64,000 nucleotides of DNA from Sphingomonas gellani (GTDB taxonomy: Bacteria; Pseudomonadota; Alphaproteobacteria; Sphingomonadales; Sphingomonadaceae). The notes beneath the pieces are model-generated. The model worked only from the letters and a program-made list of their open reading frames with translations, made no database searches and was not told the DNA's origin. Positions 47,254 through 55,816 of the stretch are shown here, one piece after another; the stretch's first letter is position 1; every line of letters begins with the position of its first letter. A program made the translations under genes and the position numbers. The stretch spans positions 62,001 through 126,000 of the forward strand of contig NZ_FOCF01000008.1 of assembly GCF_900110035.1 (NCBI RefSeq). Reading direction: 5' to 3'.

Positions 47254-47861
47254 GCATGGCCGATGGCGGTGTGAGCCTGATCCTGGCGAGCGGTTCCGCA
47301 TCGCGGCGCGCGATGCTGACCGCGGCGGGCGTGCCTTTTTCCGCGGAATCGCCGGGCGTGGACGAGGATGCCGCCAAGGCGTCGCTGGCCGGTTCCTCGC
47401 CCCGCGACCTGGCGGATGCCCTGGCGGAGCTGAAGGCGCTGCGGGTGTCGGCACGCCGGCCGGGCGCGCTGGTGCTGGGTTCGGACTCGGTCGTCGCACT
47501 GGCCGACGGCACGCTGCTCGACAAACCGCAAAGCCGCGAGGAGGCGGCGGACCATCTGCGCCGGATGAGCGGCACGCGCCATGAGCTGTGGAGCGCGGCG
47601 GTGATCGCGGAGGACGGTCGTCCCGTGTGGCGGCACGTGGAGGCGGCGCGCATGCATGTGCGCCCGCTGTCCTACAGCTTCATCGATCGCTATCTGGACG
47701 TCGAATGGCCGGCCATATCCTGGTGCGTGGGCTGTTATCGGATCGAGGGGCCGGGCGTGCAGCTGTTTTCCAGGATCGAGGGCAGCCAGTTCACCGTGCT
47801 GGGCATGCCGTTGCTGCCGGTGCTGGATTTCCTCAGGACCCGTGCGGTCCTGCCCGCCTGA
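47250..47861 (+). CDS. maf: Maf-like nucleotide pyrophosphatase
   Basis: A 203-aa protein of the Maf/YhdE family of house-cleaning nucleoside triphosphate pyrophosphatases, also linked to septum control. The N-terminal SLILASGSASRRAML and the VLGSDSVVAL block with the catalytic Asp are clear; CYRIEGPGVQLFSRIEGS is the conserved C-terminal segment. The exact nucleotide preference is not readable. It is coupled to ppsR. Confidence 0.92.
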   Translation: MSMADGGVSLILASGSASRRAMLTAAGVPFSAESPGVDEDAAKASLAGSSPRDLADALAELKALRVSARRPGALVLGSDSVVALADGTLLDKPQSREEAADHLRRMSGTRHELWSAAVIAEDGRPVWRHVEAARMHVRPLSYSFIDRYLDVEWPAISWCVGCYRIEGPGVQLFSRIEGSQFTVLGMPLLPVLDFLRTRAVLPA

Positions 47862-47939
47862 CCGGCACCCCGCGCGCAGAGCCTCGCAATTTCATGCGTT
47901 GCCGACAACTTCGTAAACTTCGAACCCGACGAGCGCCTC

Positions 47940-48749
47940 ATGACCAGACCCTATGCCGAGGTGATCGGCGACCCCGTCTCCCACAGCAAATCGCCGCTGA
48001 TCCACCGCTTCTGGCTGGATGCGCTCGGCATCGACGCCGATTATCGCGCGACGCATGTCGCGGCGGAGGGGCTGGCCGATTATTTTGAAGGCCGCCGTGC
48101 CGATCCGGACTGGCGTGGGTGCAACATCACCGTTCCGCACAAGATCGTCGCGCTGGACCATGTCTCCGACCCCGGCGACGTGCGCCGCTCGATCGGCGCG
48201 ATCAACACCGCCTTGCGCCAGGAGGATGGCGGGATCGTCGGCACCAACACCGATGCGGCCGGCTTCTTTCAGCCGATCGCGGGGCTGGACCTGTCCGGGC
48301 GGCCTGTCGCGGTGATCGGCACCGGCGGCGCGGCGCGGGCGATCCTGTTCGCCTTGTCGCGGATGGACACCGGCCCGGTCACCCTGCTGGGCCGCAACCC
48401 GATCAAGGCGGCCGCTCTGTTGTCCGCTTTCGGCCTGAAGGGAGAGGCGTTGCCCATCGAACGCCTGCCGGCCGCCGCATTGCTGGTGAACGCCACCACA
48501 CTCGGCATGGCGGGGCAGCCGCCGCTGGAGATCGACCTGTCCCCCCTGCCCGACGATGCGGTGGTGTACGACATCGTCTATGCGCCGCTGGAGACGCCCC
48601 TGCTCGCGGCGGCGCGCGCGCGTGATCTCGACACGGTGGACGGGCTGGAGATGCTGGTCGGCCAGGCGGCGATCGCGTTCGAGCTGTTCTTCGGCGCCGC
48701 GCCGCCGCGTGACCGCGACGATGCGTTGCGCGACCTGCTGATCGCATGA
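47940..48749 (+). CDS. aroE: Shikimate dehydrogenase
   Basis: A 269-aa NADPH-dependent enzyme reducing 3-dehydroshikimate to shikimate. Substrate-binding motifs: EVIGDPVSHSKSPLIH with the paired serines, CNITVPHK with the catalytic Lys, and GTNTDAAGFF with the Asp. The nucleotide-binding turn is VIGTGGAARA. It begins 78 bp after maf and overlaps coaE by 4 bp. Confidence 0.96.
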   Translation: MTRPYAEVIGDPVSHSKSPLIHRFWLDALGIDADYRATHVAAEGLADYFEGRRADPDWRGCNITVPHKIVALDHVSDPGDVRRSIGAINTALRQEDGGIVGTNTDAAGFFQPIAGLDLSGRPVAVIGTGGAARAILFALSRMDTGPVTLLGRNPIKAAALLSAFGLKGEALPIERLPAAALLVNATTLGMAGQPPLEIDLSPLPDDAVVYDIVYAPLETPLLAAARARDLDTVDGLEMLVGQAAIAFELFFGAAPPRDRDDALRDLLIA

Positions 48750-49360
48750 CGGAAACGGCGCCCGTGCCTCGGGTCGTGCTGGGGCTGACCGGCTCCATCG
48801 GCATGGGCAAGTCCACGGTCGCCGCCATGTTTGCCGACATGGGCGTGCCGGTGTTCGACGCCGATGCCGCCGTTCACCGGCTACAGGGTCCCGCCGGCCG
48901 GGCGGTGCAGGCGATCGAGGCCGCGTTCCCGGGCACCACCGGACCCGCCGGTGTGGACCGCACCGCCTTGGCGGAGGCGGTGCTGGGCGATGCGGCGGCG
49001 ATACGGATGCTGGAGGGGATCGTCCACCCGGCCGTCGCGGAGGAGCGCACCCGGTTCCTGCGCGACCATGCCGACGCGCCCTTGGTCGTGCTGGACGTGC
49101 CGCTACTCCTCGAAACGGGGGCCGCCTACGTGGACAAGGTTGCCGTCGTGTCGGCCGACCCTGCGGTTCAGCGCGACCGGGTTCTCGCCCGGCCGGGCAT
49201 GACCGCGCAAAAATTCGCCGCGATCCTCGCGCGCCAGATGCCCGACGCCGACAAGCGTGCCCGTGCGGACTTCGTGATCCCCACCGACGTCCCGTTGGCG
49301 GAAACCCGCGCCTGCGTAGCCCGGCTCGTCGCTTGCCTCGCGCGGGCGGAAGGAGGATAG
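48746..49360 (+). CDS. coaE: Dephospho-CoA kinase
   Basis: A 204-aa kinase for the final step of coenzyme A synthesis. The P-loop is GLTGSIGMGKS at 13-23; the substrate lid region is FDADAAVHRLQG; the LVVLDVPLLLETG motif follows. The start overlaps aroE (ATGA) and dnaQ follows at once with an AGGAGG inside the coaE end. Confidence 0.96.
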   Translation: MTETAPVPRVVLGLTGSIGMGKSTVAAMFADMGVPVFDADAAVHRLQGPAGRAVQAIEAAFPGTTGPAGVDRTALAEAVLGDAAAIRMLEGIVHPAVAEERTRFLRDHADAPLVVLDVPLLLETGAAYVDKVAVVSADPAVQRDRVLARPGMTAQKFAAILARQMPDADKRARADFVIPTDVPLAETRACVARLVACLARAEGG

Positions 49361-49361
49361 C

Positions 49362-50048
49362 GTGGGGATGCGTGAGATCGTGTTCGATACGGAAACCACC
49401 GGCTTCAGCTTCGCCGATGGCGACCGGCTGGTGGAGATCGGCTGCGTCGAGCTGGTCAACCGGATCGAGACCGGCCGCACCTTTCACGCTTATTACCATC
49501 CCGAGCGCGACATGCCTGAGGAGGCGGCGCGGGTGCACGGCCTGCGTATCGAGTTCCTCAGCAAGCATCCGGTGTTCGCCGACGCGGTCGCGCCCTTGAT
49601 CGAATTTATCGGCGACGCGCCGTTGATCGCGCACAACGCCACGTTCGACTTCGGCTTCATCAACGGCGAGCTGAACCGATGCGGCCGCGATCCGGTGTGC
49701 ATGAGCCGCATGGTCGACACGCTGCAGATCGCCCGCAGCCGCCATCCGGGCGCGAAGCATACCCTGGACGCGCTCTGTTCGCGCTACGGTGTCGACCGGT
49801 CGCACCGCGTGCTCCACGGCGCCCTGCTCGACGCCCAGTTGCTGGCGCAGGTCTATGTGGAACTGATGGGGGGCCGTCAGATCGGACTGAGCCTTGCCGA
49901 CCGGCCGGTCGAGTCGGTGGTGGCTCCGATTGTCGATCATGCGCCCCGCGTGCGGCGCGAACCGCGTGTTTTCGCACCCAATGCGGGAGAAATCGCGGCC
50001 CATGTCGCGTTCATGAAGCGGATCAACGATCCCATCTGGGGGGCCTAG
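49362..50048 (+). CDS. dnaQ: DNA polymerase III epsilon subunit (proofreading exonuclease)
   Basis: A 228-aa DEDD-family 3'-5' exonuclease. ExoI is FDTETTG (Asp9, Glu11), ExoII contains AHNATFDFGFIN, and ExoIII is HGALLDAQLLAQVY with the catalytic His and Asp. GTG 49362 has AGGAGG at 5-nt spacing; ATG 49368 is 11 nt away and less likely. The C-terminal part is the alpha-subunit binding tail. It neighbours the origin with holA and polA also in this window. Confidence 0.95.
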   Translation: MGMREIVFDTETTGFSFADGDRLVEIGCVELVNRIETGRTFHAYYHPERDMPEEAARVHGLRIEFLSKHPVFADAVAPLIEFIGDAPLIAHNATFDFGFINGELNRCGRDPVCMSRMVDTLQIARSRHPGAKHTLDALCSRYGVDRSHRVLHGALLDAQLLAQVYVELMGGRQIGLSLADRPVESVVAPIVDHAPRVRREPRVFAPNAGEIAAHVAFMKRINDPIWGA

Positions 50049-50112
50049 GCCCTTCGACGACGGCAGGGACAGCGCCGATGGCGCGGTCCCGGAATGAAGA
50101 AGGAACTGATTT

Positions 50113-50703
50113 ATGGATATCCGGATTTCTGGTCATCAGGTGGACACGGGCGACGCGCTCAAGGATCACGTCTCCGACCGGCTCCAGGGTATCGCTGACA
50201 AATATTTCGCGCGCGCGGTGTCGGGTGACGTGACCTTCGGCAAGGGGCCGCACGACGTCGGCTTCACCTGTGACATCGTGGCGCATGTCACGCGCGGGCT
50301 GGTGCTGAAGGGCCGGCATCAGGCGCAGGATGCCCACCTCGCCTTTGACGGGGCGGCTGCGAAGATCGAAAAGCAGCTGCGCCGCTATACCCGCCGCCTG
50401 AAGGACCGTCACGCCGGTGAGGCGATCGAGCTGGCAGAGGCCGGCGCCTATGACGCGAACGCGAATTATACCCTGTTCGCCGAGCGGATCGACGATGAGG
50501 AAGCTGTCGATGCGCCGCTGATCGTGGCCGAGACCCGCGTCGACGTTCCCGATGCCAGCGTGTCGGACGCGGTGATGATGCTGGATCTTCGCAACACGGC
50601 GGCGCTGCTGTTCCGCAACGCGGGCACCGGCGCCTACAACATGGTGTATCGCCGCGGCGACGGCACGATCGGCTGGGTCGAGCCACAGGTGGCGGCCGGC
50701 TGA
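50113..50703 (+). CDS. hpf: Long-form ribosome hibernation promoting factor
   Basis: A 196-aa protein that dimerises idle 70S ribosomes to 100S. Residues 1-100 are the HPF/RaiA domain (MDIRISGHQVDTGDALKDHV, KIEKQLRRYTRRLKD). A linker leads to the C-terminal dimerisation domain (ALLFRNAGTGAYNMVYRRGD, IGWVEP). AAGGAAC precedes the ATG. It is followed by ptsN, a frequent partner of the gene for HPF. Confidence 0.93.
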   Translation: MDIRISGHQVDTGDALKDHVSDRLQGIADKYFARAVSGDVTFGKGPHDVGFTCDIVAHVTRGLVLKGRHQAQDAHLAFDGAAAKIEKQLRRYTRRLKDRHAGEAIELAEAGAYDANANYTLFAERIDDEEAVDAPLIVAETRVDVPDASVSDAVMMLDLRNTAALLFRNAGTGAYNMVYRRGDGTIGWVEPQVAAG

Positions 50704-50777
50704 CCCTACGGCAAAGCCCTGACTTTTCGACGGGCACGCGCAGCGCTATGCGCGCAGCCGCGCCCGTCGGGGAGCTG

Positions 50778-51266
50778 ATGGAATTCCACGTGCAGACGAT
50801 CCCCGATCTTAGCGACCTGTTGCGGCCCGACGCGGTGCTGACCGGATTGTCGGTCGGCAACAAGAAGCTGTTGCTGCAACAGCTAGGCACCCATGGCGCT
50901 CGCCTGACGGGTGAGGATGCGCGCGACATCGTGGATCGGCTTGCGGCGCGCGAGCGGTTGGGATCGACCGGATTCGGCGCGGGCATTGCCATTCCCCATG
51001 CAAAGCTGGACGGCTTGGCGGCGGTGACGGGTCTGTTCGTGCGTCTGGCTCAGCCGATCGACTTCGATTCAGTCGACGGTCTGCCGGTGGACCTCGTCTT
51101 CCTGCTGTTGTCGCCTACCCATGCGGGGGCCGAACATTTGAAGGCGCTCGCACGCGTATCGCGCCGACTGCGCGACAAAGGGCTGGTAGCGAAGCTGCGC
51201 GGTGCCGGATCGCACGACGCGGTCTACGCGCTGCTCAGCACCGGCGACGCGCGCGATGCCGCCTGA
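50778..51266 (+). CDS. ptsN: PTS nitrogen regulatory protein EIIA-Ntr
   Basis: A 162-aa phosphocarrier of the nitrogen PTS, with the phospho-accepting His74 in AIPHAKLDG. The family text runs from DLLRPDAVLTGLSVGNKKLLLQ to GSTGFGAGIAIPH. In related bacteria it controls potassium, stress and carbon responses. ATG 50778 is preferred (GGGGAG just upstream) over ATG 50748. Its stop overlaps the next gene by 11 bp. Neither ptsP nor npr is in the window. Confidence 0.93.
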   Translation: MEFHVQTIPDLSDLLRPDAVLTGLSVGNKKLLLQQLGTHGARLTGEDARDIVDRLAARERLGSTGFGAGIAIPHAKLDGLAAVTGLFVRLAQPIDFDSVDGLPVDLVFLLLSPTHAGAEHLKALARVSRRLRDKGLVAKLRGAGSHDAVYALLSTGDARDAA

Positions 51267-51732
51267 CACACAGAGGCAGGGCGATGTTGCGGGCGAGGCG
51301 GCGCATTTCCGCGCGCTGGAGTCGCTCTATGCGGCGGCGCCGATCAACCGCCTGTTCGCTTCTCGCCTGGAAATTCCGGCAGCGGGTGTCGCCCGCATCC
51401 ATTTCGACCTGGACGAGCGGCATTTCCACGCCGGTGGCGCGGTGCATGGCACCAGCTATTTCAAGATGCTGGACGACGCAGCCTTTTATGCGTGCAACAG
51501 CCTGGTCACCGATCGCTTCCTCCTGACCACCGCCTTCAACCTGTTGTTCACCCGGCCACTGCCCGCGGGGCGAGTGGTGGCGGAGGGGCGTTGGATCAGC
51601 GGCAAACGGCGCGTGTTCGTCGCGGACGCACGTTTGATCGATGCAGAGGGAGAAGAAGCGGCGCGGGGTACCGGTACCTTCATGCGGTCGCAGATTCCCT
51701 TGGCGGGCCTGCCCGGCTACGCACGCTCATGA
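51256..51732 (+). CDS. PaaI/hotdog-fold thioesterase
   Basis: A 158-aa hotdog-fold protein. The PaaI-like motif is HAGGAVHGTSYFKMLDDAAFYA, in which the HGG-like turn and the following Asp form the thioesterase active site. It likely hydrolyses an acyl-CoA; the substrate is unknown. It starts inside the ptsN end. Confidence 0.85.
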   Translation: MPPDTQRQGDVAGEAAHFRALESLYAAAPINRLFASRLEIPAAGVARIHFDLDERHFHAGGAVHGTSYFKMLDDAAFYACNSLVTDRFLLTTAFNLLFTRPLPAGRVVAEGRWISGKRRVFVADARLIDAEGEEAARGTGTFMRSQIPLAGLPGYARS

Positions 51733-51742
51733 CAGGGCCGCG

Positions 51743-52069
51743 GTGAGCGGACGCCTGCCTGCGGACCTGATCGTCGCGGCCATGCGGCGACGGGTGGAGG
51801 GGGCCGGTGGCATGGCCACGATCCTGGCTCGTGGTGACGCGCAGGCGGGCGGCATACTGGTCGTTGCGGTCGACCGCGGCGGTCCCCCCCGGATATGGGA
51901 GCGCGGCGTCGGACCTGACGGCCGTACCATGCTGATCGAGTCGACTCCGAAGGACGAGCCGGAGGAATATTGCCGACGCCGGCGTGCGCGCGACCCGGAT
52001 TTGTGGGTCGTCGAACTGGATGTCGCGGCGGCGGAACGGTTCGCCGCTGAAACGATGCTCGACGATTGA
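51743..52069 (+). CDS. DUF1491 family protein
   Basis: A 108-aa soluble protein. GTG 51743 is the only start in frame with the family-like SGRLPADLIVAAMRRRVEGA. Other family text: GGMATILARGDAQAGGILVV and DLWVVELDVAAAERF. DUF1491 proteins are common in alphaproteobacteria and have no assigned role. Confidence 0.85.
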   Translation: MSGRLPADLIVAAMRRRVEGAGGMATILARGDAQAGGILVVAVDRGGPPRIWERGVGPDGRTMLIESTPKDEPEEYCRRRRARDPDLWVVELDVAAAERFAAETMLDD

Positions 52070-52222
52070 CGACGCGCCTTCGCTGGGAAAGGAAGTGGCA
52101 TTCCTATTGAGCGTTGTGCCGTGGGCGGGTGCGATCCGCATCGGTTACGCAGTCGGGAGGGCGCCCGGACGATCGCTTGAGCCGATCGGGTCCGTGGCCC
52201 TACCGCACATGAACGTGTTTGA

Positions 52223-52894
52223 ATGTCGTTTGTTTCCCGCGTCGCAGCGATTGCGGCGGTTACCTTTGCGCTGTGCGGCATCGCTCAAAGCGCCCCCGGA
52301 CTGGCCGCAGAGCTGGATCGCACGCCGATCGCCGCCGCCGTCCCCATCGTTTCCGTAATTCCTGCCGTTCTCACCACGACGGCCACGATCCCCACCCTGA
52401 CCGCCACTCCCTCCGTCCAGTCCGGCAGCCCCGCTGCCCAGACCGTGACCGTCGAGGCGGAACCCGAAAAATTCGACACCCTGGCAGAGGCCGTTGCGGC
52501 CCAGGACGATGGCGAGGCGGATGTCGCCGTCAGAGAGAATCTCCGCTGCCTCGCCGGCGCGATCTATTTCGAGAGCAAGGGTGAGCCGATCGAGGGTCAG
52601 CTCGCCGTGGCCGAGGTCATCATGAACCGCGCCAAGTCCGGTCGCTTTCCCCCCGACGTCTGCGATGTCGTGACGCAGCGCGGCCAGTTCTCCTTTGTTC
52701 GTGGCGGTGTGATCCCCTCGATCGACGAGGGTCGGCCTAGCTATCGCACCGCGCTGGCGGTGGCGAAGGTCGCGATGGACAAGGCCTGGGACAGCAGTGC
52801 GCACGGCGCCCTGTTCTTCCACGCCCGCCGGGTCGCGCCGTCCGGCCGGTTCGTGCGTGTCGCAGCCATCGGCAACCACGTCTTCTATCGCTGA
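52223..52894 (+). CDS. Cell-wall hydrolase (SleB-type lytic enzyme), exported
   Basis: A 223-aa exported protein. The signal peptide is MSFVSRVAAIAAVTFALCG, cleavage near QSAPGLAA. A low-complexity Thr/Pro/Val linker runs to about residue 100. The Hydrolase_2 (SleB) domain follows: LRCLAGAIYFESKGEP with the catalytic Glu, AVAEVIMNRAKSGRFP, CDVVTQRGQFSF and GALFFHA. It cleaves peptidoglycan glycan strands in relatives. The 153-bp gap before it carries its promoter. Confidence 0.88.
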   Translation: MSFVSRVAAIAAVTFALCGIAQSAPGLAAELDRTPIAAAVPIVSVIPAVLTTTATIPTLTATPSVQSGSPAAQTVTVEAEPEKFDTLAEAVAAQDDGEADVAVRENLRCLAGAIYFESKGEPIEGQLAVAEVIMNRAKSGRFPPDVCDVVTQRGQFSFVRGGVIPSIDEGRPSYRTALAVAKVAMDKAWDSSAHGALFFHARRVAPSGRFVRVAAIGNHVFYR

Positions 52895-52947
52895 CAGGTT
52901 CCCCGGACGGGCTTGCCTCGTTCGGTAAATGTTCTAATCCTCGCGTG

Positions 52948-53442
52948 ATGCTCGACGCGACGGATCATCCCTGTACCGACCAGCCCGACTCTCCCGCCTG
53001 CGCCGCCGATGTGGTGCGCGGCGTTACCCGATTGCTGCTCCGTCACGACCTGACGGCGATGTGCGAAGTGCCGTTGGACGGCGGACGGCGCGCCGACCTG
53101 ATGGCGCTCGATGCGCGCGGACAGATCGTCGTGGTGGAGGTCAAGGTATCGCGCGCCGATCTGCTCGGCGACGGTAAGTGGCCCGATTACCTCGGACATT
53201 GCGACCGCTACTACTGGGCGGTTCCGCCGGGTTTCGACCTCTCGCCGCTGGACACGCCGCCCTTCCTGCCGGAGCGAACGGGCGTGATCGTCGCCGATCG
53301 CTACGACGCGGCGATCCTGCGCGAGGCGCATACCCACCCCCTGCCCGCCCATGTCCGCAAGCGCTGCACACTCGCCTTCGCACGGCGTGCCGCGCGACGG
53401 CTGACGGGGCTGATCGACCCCGATGCGATACTGCCCGGCTGA
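52948..53442 (+). CDS. MmcB family DNA repair protein
   Basis: A 164-aa protein with a PD-(D/E)xK-like nuclease pattern: RADLMALDARGQIVVVEVKVS (Asp, then E-x-K), then ADLLGDGKWPDYLGHCDRYYW. It belongs to the DUF2319/MmcB group, linked in Caulobacter to mitomycin C damage repair. ATG 52948 is used; GTG 52945 is in frame one codon earlier. Confidence 0.87.
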   Translation: MLDATDHPCTDQPDSPACAADVVRGVTRLLLRHDLTAMCEVPLDGGRRADLMALDARGQIVVVEVKVSRADLLGDGKWPDYLGHCDRYYWAVPPGFDLSPLDTPPFLPERTGVIVADRYDAAILREAHTHPLPAHVRKRCTLAFARRAARRLTGLIDPDAILPG

Positions 53443-53468
53443 ACTGCTTCGCCGGGCAGCAGGATCGA

Positions 53469-54062
53469 TCAGAGCCGCGGGCCGGACACGGCCTTTGTCG
53501 CCTTTTTCGGAGTCTCCGCCAGCAGGGTGCTGATCACGGGGTTGCGCAGGTCCTTGCCCGCGTAATCGCGTGCCGAGCGGCCGGCCAGATTGTCGGTCTT
53601 GTCCGGGTCGGCACCGACCGCGAGCAGCGCGCGTACCATGGCGACATCGCGCCGCTGTACTGCGCGGATCAGCGGTGTCTCACCGGCGCGGTTGCCCAGA
53701 TTGGGGTTCGCGCCCTTCTCCACCAACAGCGGCACCAGGGTGGTCTGACCCGCCTCGACGGCCAGCAACAGGGGCGTGTTGCCCTTGAAATCGACGGCGT
53801 TGGGATTGGCCCCTTTCATCAACAGGGTGTTGGTATAGGGCAGGTCACCCCGCTTCACGACGATGTGCAGCGCCGTCTCCCCGGAATCGCCATCACGCGT
53901 GTTGACCATGGTCTGGCCGGGCTTGTTCAGCATCTCCAGCACGTCATTGCCTTTGGCCTCGCGCACGGCCTGAAGGAACTTGCGGCTCTCGGATTGGAAC
54001 TGTGCCGTGGCGGGCACGGCGATCCCCATCAGGATCAGGGCGGAAAGAAAGCGGTAGGACAT
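53469..54062 (-). CDS. Exported ankyrin-repeat protein
   Basis: A 197-aa protein. The signal peptide is MSYRFLSALILMGIAVPATA. About three to four ankyrin repeats follow (GETALHIVVKRGDLPYTNTL, GNTPLLLAVEAGQTTLVPLL, GETPLIRAVQRRDVAMVRAL, RSARDYAGKD). Such repeats bind other proteins; the partner is unknown. It is convergent with the MmcB gene and divergent from the SCO gene. Confidence 0.88.
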   Translation of the reverse strand: MSYRFLSALILMGIAVPATAQFQSESRKFLQAVREAKGNDVLEMLNKPGQTMVNTRDGDSGETALHIVVKRGDLPYTNTLLMKGANPNAVDFKGNTPLLLAVEAGQTTLVPLLVEKGANPNLGNRAGETPLIRAVQRRDVAMVRALLAVGADPDKTDNLAGRSARDYAGKDLRNPVISTLLAETPKKATKAVSGPRL

Positions 54063-54126
54063 GGCGAATGAACCCATCGAACGAAACTTGCGCCGTCACC
54101 CTTAACACAGCAAGGCTGCCGCCGTC

Positions 54127-54717
54127 ATGAATAGCGTCCGTCTTGTCGCGGCCCTGTGCCTGTCGCTCACCGCGTGCGATCGCCAGGGTGCCGCGCCTGG
54201 CGACAAGGCGCCGCTGGCCGGCGCCGCGATCGGTGGTCCGTTCGCGATGGTCGACCAGAACGGGCGGGCGTTCACCGACCGCGACCTCGCCGGTCGCTAT
54301 CGCATCATGTATTTTGGCTACACCTCATGCCCGGATGTCTGCCCGGCCGACGCGCAGGCGATCGGTGCCGGGCTGAAGCGGATGGAAGCCGACGATCCCG
54401 CCCGCGCGAAGCGGATCGTGCCGGTGTTCGTCAGCGTCGATCCCGCACGCGATACGCCCGCGGTGCTGAAGCCGTTCGTCGGCGCCTTTCACCCCCGCAT
54501 GGTCGGCCTGACCGGCACCACGGCGCAGGTGGACGCCATCGCCAAGGCCTATGCCGTGTGGTTCGAGCGCCAAAAGCCGAATGCCGAGGGCGCCTATCTC
54601 GTCAACCACAGCCGCCAGACCTATCTGATGGATCCGAACGGTCAGCCGCTGGCGCTGATCCCGTCGGACAAGGGGCCGGCAGCCGTGGCGGCCGAGCTGG
54701 GAAAATGGGTCAGGTGA
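54127..54717 (+). CDS. SCO1/SenC family copper chaperone-like protein
   Basis: A 196-aa membrane-anchored, thioredoxin-fold protein. The lipobox is LTAC (Cys17). The copper ligands are Cys68 and Cys72 in TSCPDVCP and His161 in VNHSRQTYLMD. SCO proteins deliver copper to or reduce the CuA centre of cytochrome oxidase. There is no cox gene here. The stop overlaps the next gene (GTGA). Confidence 0.93.
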   Translation: MNSVRLVAALCLSLTACDRQGAAPGDKAPLAGAAIGGPFAMVDQNGRAFTDRDLAGRYRIMYFGYTSCPDVCPADAQAIGAGLKRMEADDPARAKRIVPVFVSVDPARDTPAVLKPFVGAFHPRMVGLTGTTAQVDAIAKAYAVWFERQKPNAEGAYLVNHSRQTYLMDPNGQPLALIPSDKGPAAVAAELGKWVR

Positions 54718-55142
54718 CGAACTTCTGGGAACAGCCAATCGAGACGCTGGACCGCGGCCAGTGGGAGGCGTTGTGCGACGGATGCGGCAAATGCTGCCTG
54801 CACAAGCTGGAGGATGAGGACACCGGCGAACTGCTCGCCACGAACGTCGCCTGTCGATTGCTGGACCGTCGCACCGGCTTCTGTTCGGACTACCGGCATC
54901 GCCGCGCCTATGTTCCCGAATGCGTGCGGCTGACCACCGGCAATGTGCGCGGCATCGACTGGTTGCCCTCCACATGCGCCTATCGCCTGCGGGCGGCGGG
55001 GCAGGCGTTGCCGGAATGGCATTATCTGGTGTCCGGCGATCGGGATGCGGTGCACCGCGCAGGCCAGTCGGTGAAGGGCTGGACGATCAGCGAGGACGAT
55101 GCCGGCGACCTGGAATATCATCTGGTCGATCGGGAATTGTGA
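54714..55142 (+). CDS. YcgN family cysteine-cluster protein
   Basis: A 142-aa protein. GTG 54714 starts MTNFWEQPIETLD and overlaps the SCO stop; ATG 54705 would add three residues. The metal-binding cluster LCDGCGKCCLHKL is the family motif, with additional Cys at VACRLLDRRTGFC and PECVRL. YcgN proteins are thought to bind iron-sulphur or zinc; function unknown. Confidence 0.88.
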   Translation: MTNFWEQPIETLDRGQWEALCDGCGKCCLHKLEDEDTGELLATNVACRLLDRRTGFCSDYRHRRAYVPECVRLTTGNVRGIDWLPSTCAYRLRAAGQALPEWHYLVSGDRDAVHRAGQSVKGWTISEDDAGDLEYHLVDREL

Positions 55143-55816
55143 GCGGCTTCGACGTCGTTCGCCATCCCACCGCCCGGCGCACGCGCCTAGCGATGGACCC
55201 GGTGACAGGACGCGCACGGCTGGTGGTGCCACGGCGCGCCTCGCTGAAGGCGGCGATCGCCTGGGCGGAGGGAAAGGCGGACTGGATCGCGGCCGAACGC
55301 GCCCGCCTGCCGGAGGCACGCCCGTTCATCGACGGTGCGACGATCCCGGTCGCGGGGGCGGTGCTTCGCATCGTGTGGAACAGCGAAAGCCGCGCGCGTA
55401 CGCCCCGCCGGGATGGGGACTGCCTGATCCTGGGCGGACCCGCCGAGACGGTGCCGGCACGCGTAGAGGGTTGGCTCAGGCGGACGGCGCTGGACATCCT
55501 GACGGAGGACACGCTGGCTGTCGCCCGATCGGCGGGCGTCGATGTGACGCGCGTCGGGATCGGTGATCCACGCGGTCGCTGGGGCAGCTGTGCGTCAGGG
55601 GGCGCGATCCGGTACAGCTGGCGGTTGATACTGGCGCCGCCGTTCGTGCGTCACGCAACCGTCGCGCATGAGGTCGCGCACCGCATCCACATGAATCACG
55701 GTCCGGCCTTTCACGCCCTTGCAGCCGAGTTGACCGGCACCGATCCCGGCCCCGCTCGCGACTGGCTGCGCCGCCACGGCACGCAGCTTCACTGGTACGG
55801 GCGCTCGTCCGGATAA
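55139..55816 (+). CDS. M48-type (DUF45/YgjP-like) zinc metallopeptidase
   Basis: A 225-aa cytosolic protein. The zinc motif is HEVAH within TVAHEVAHRIHMNHGPAFH, which also supplies the third His. The N-terminal half carries basic residues and GRWGSCASGGAIRYSWRLIL typical of DUF45. GTG 55139 overlaps the YcgN stop. The last 28 bp run into the convergent PBP gene. Confidence 0.87.
   Translation: MSGFDVVRHPTARRTRLAMDPVTGRARLVVPRRASLKAAIAWAEGKADWIAAERARLPEARPFIDGATIPVAGAVLRIVWNSESRARTPRRDGDCLILGGPAETVPARVEGWLRRTALDILTEDTLAVARSAGVDVTRVGIGDPRGRWGSCASGGAIRYSWRLILAPPFVRHATVAHEVAHRIHMNHGPAFHALAAELTGTDPGPARDWLRRHGTQLHWYGRSSG

Noticed and set aside
47892..50003. A 703-codon minus-strand open frame across aroE, coaE and dnaQ
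   Set aside because: It covers three well-supported plus-strand genes and has no recognisable domain.
50788..50800. CCACGTG-containing sequence near the ptsN start
   Set aside because: It resembles the parS core but the palindrome arms do not match.
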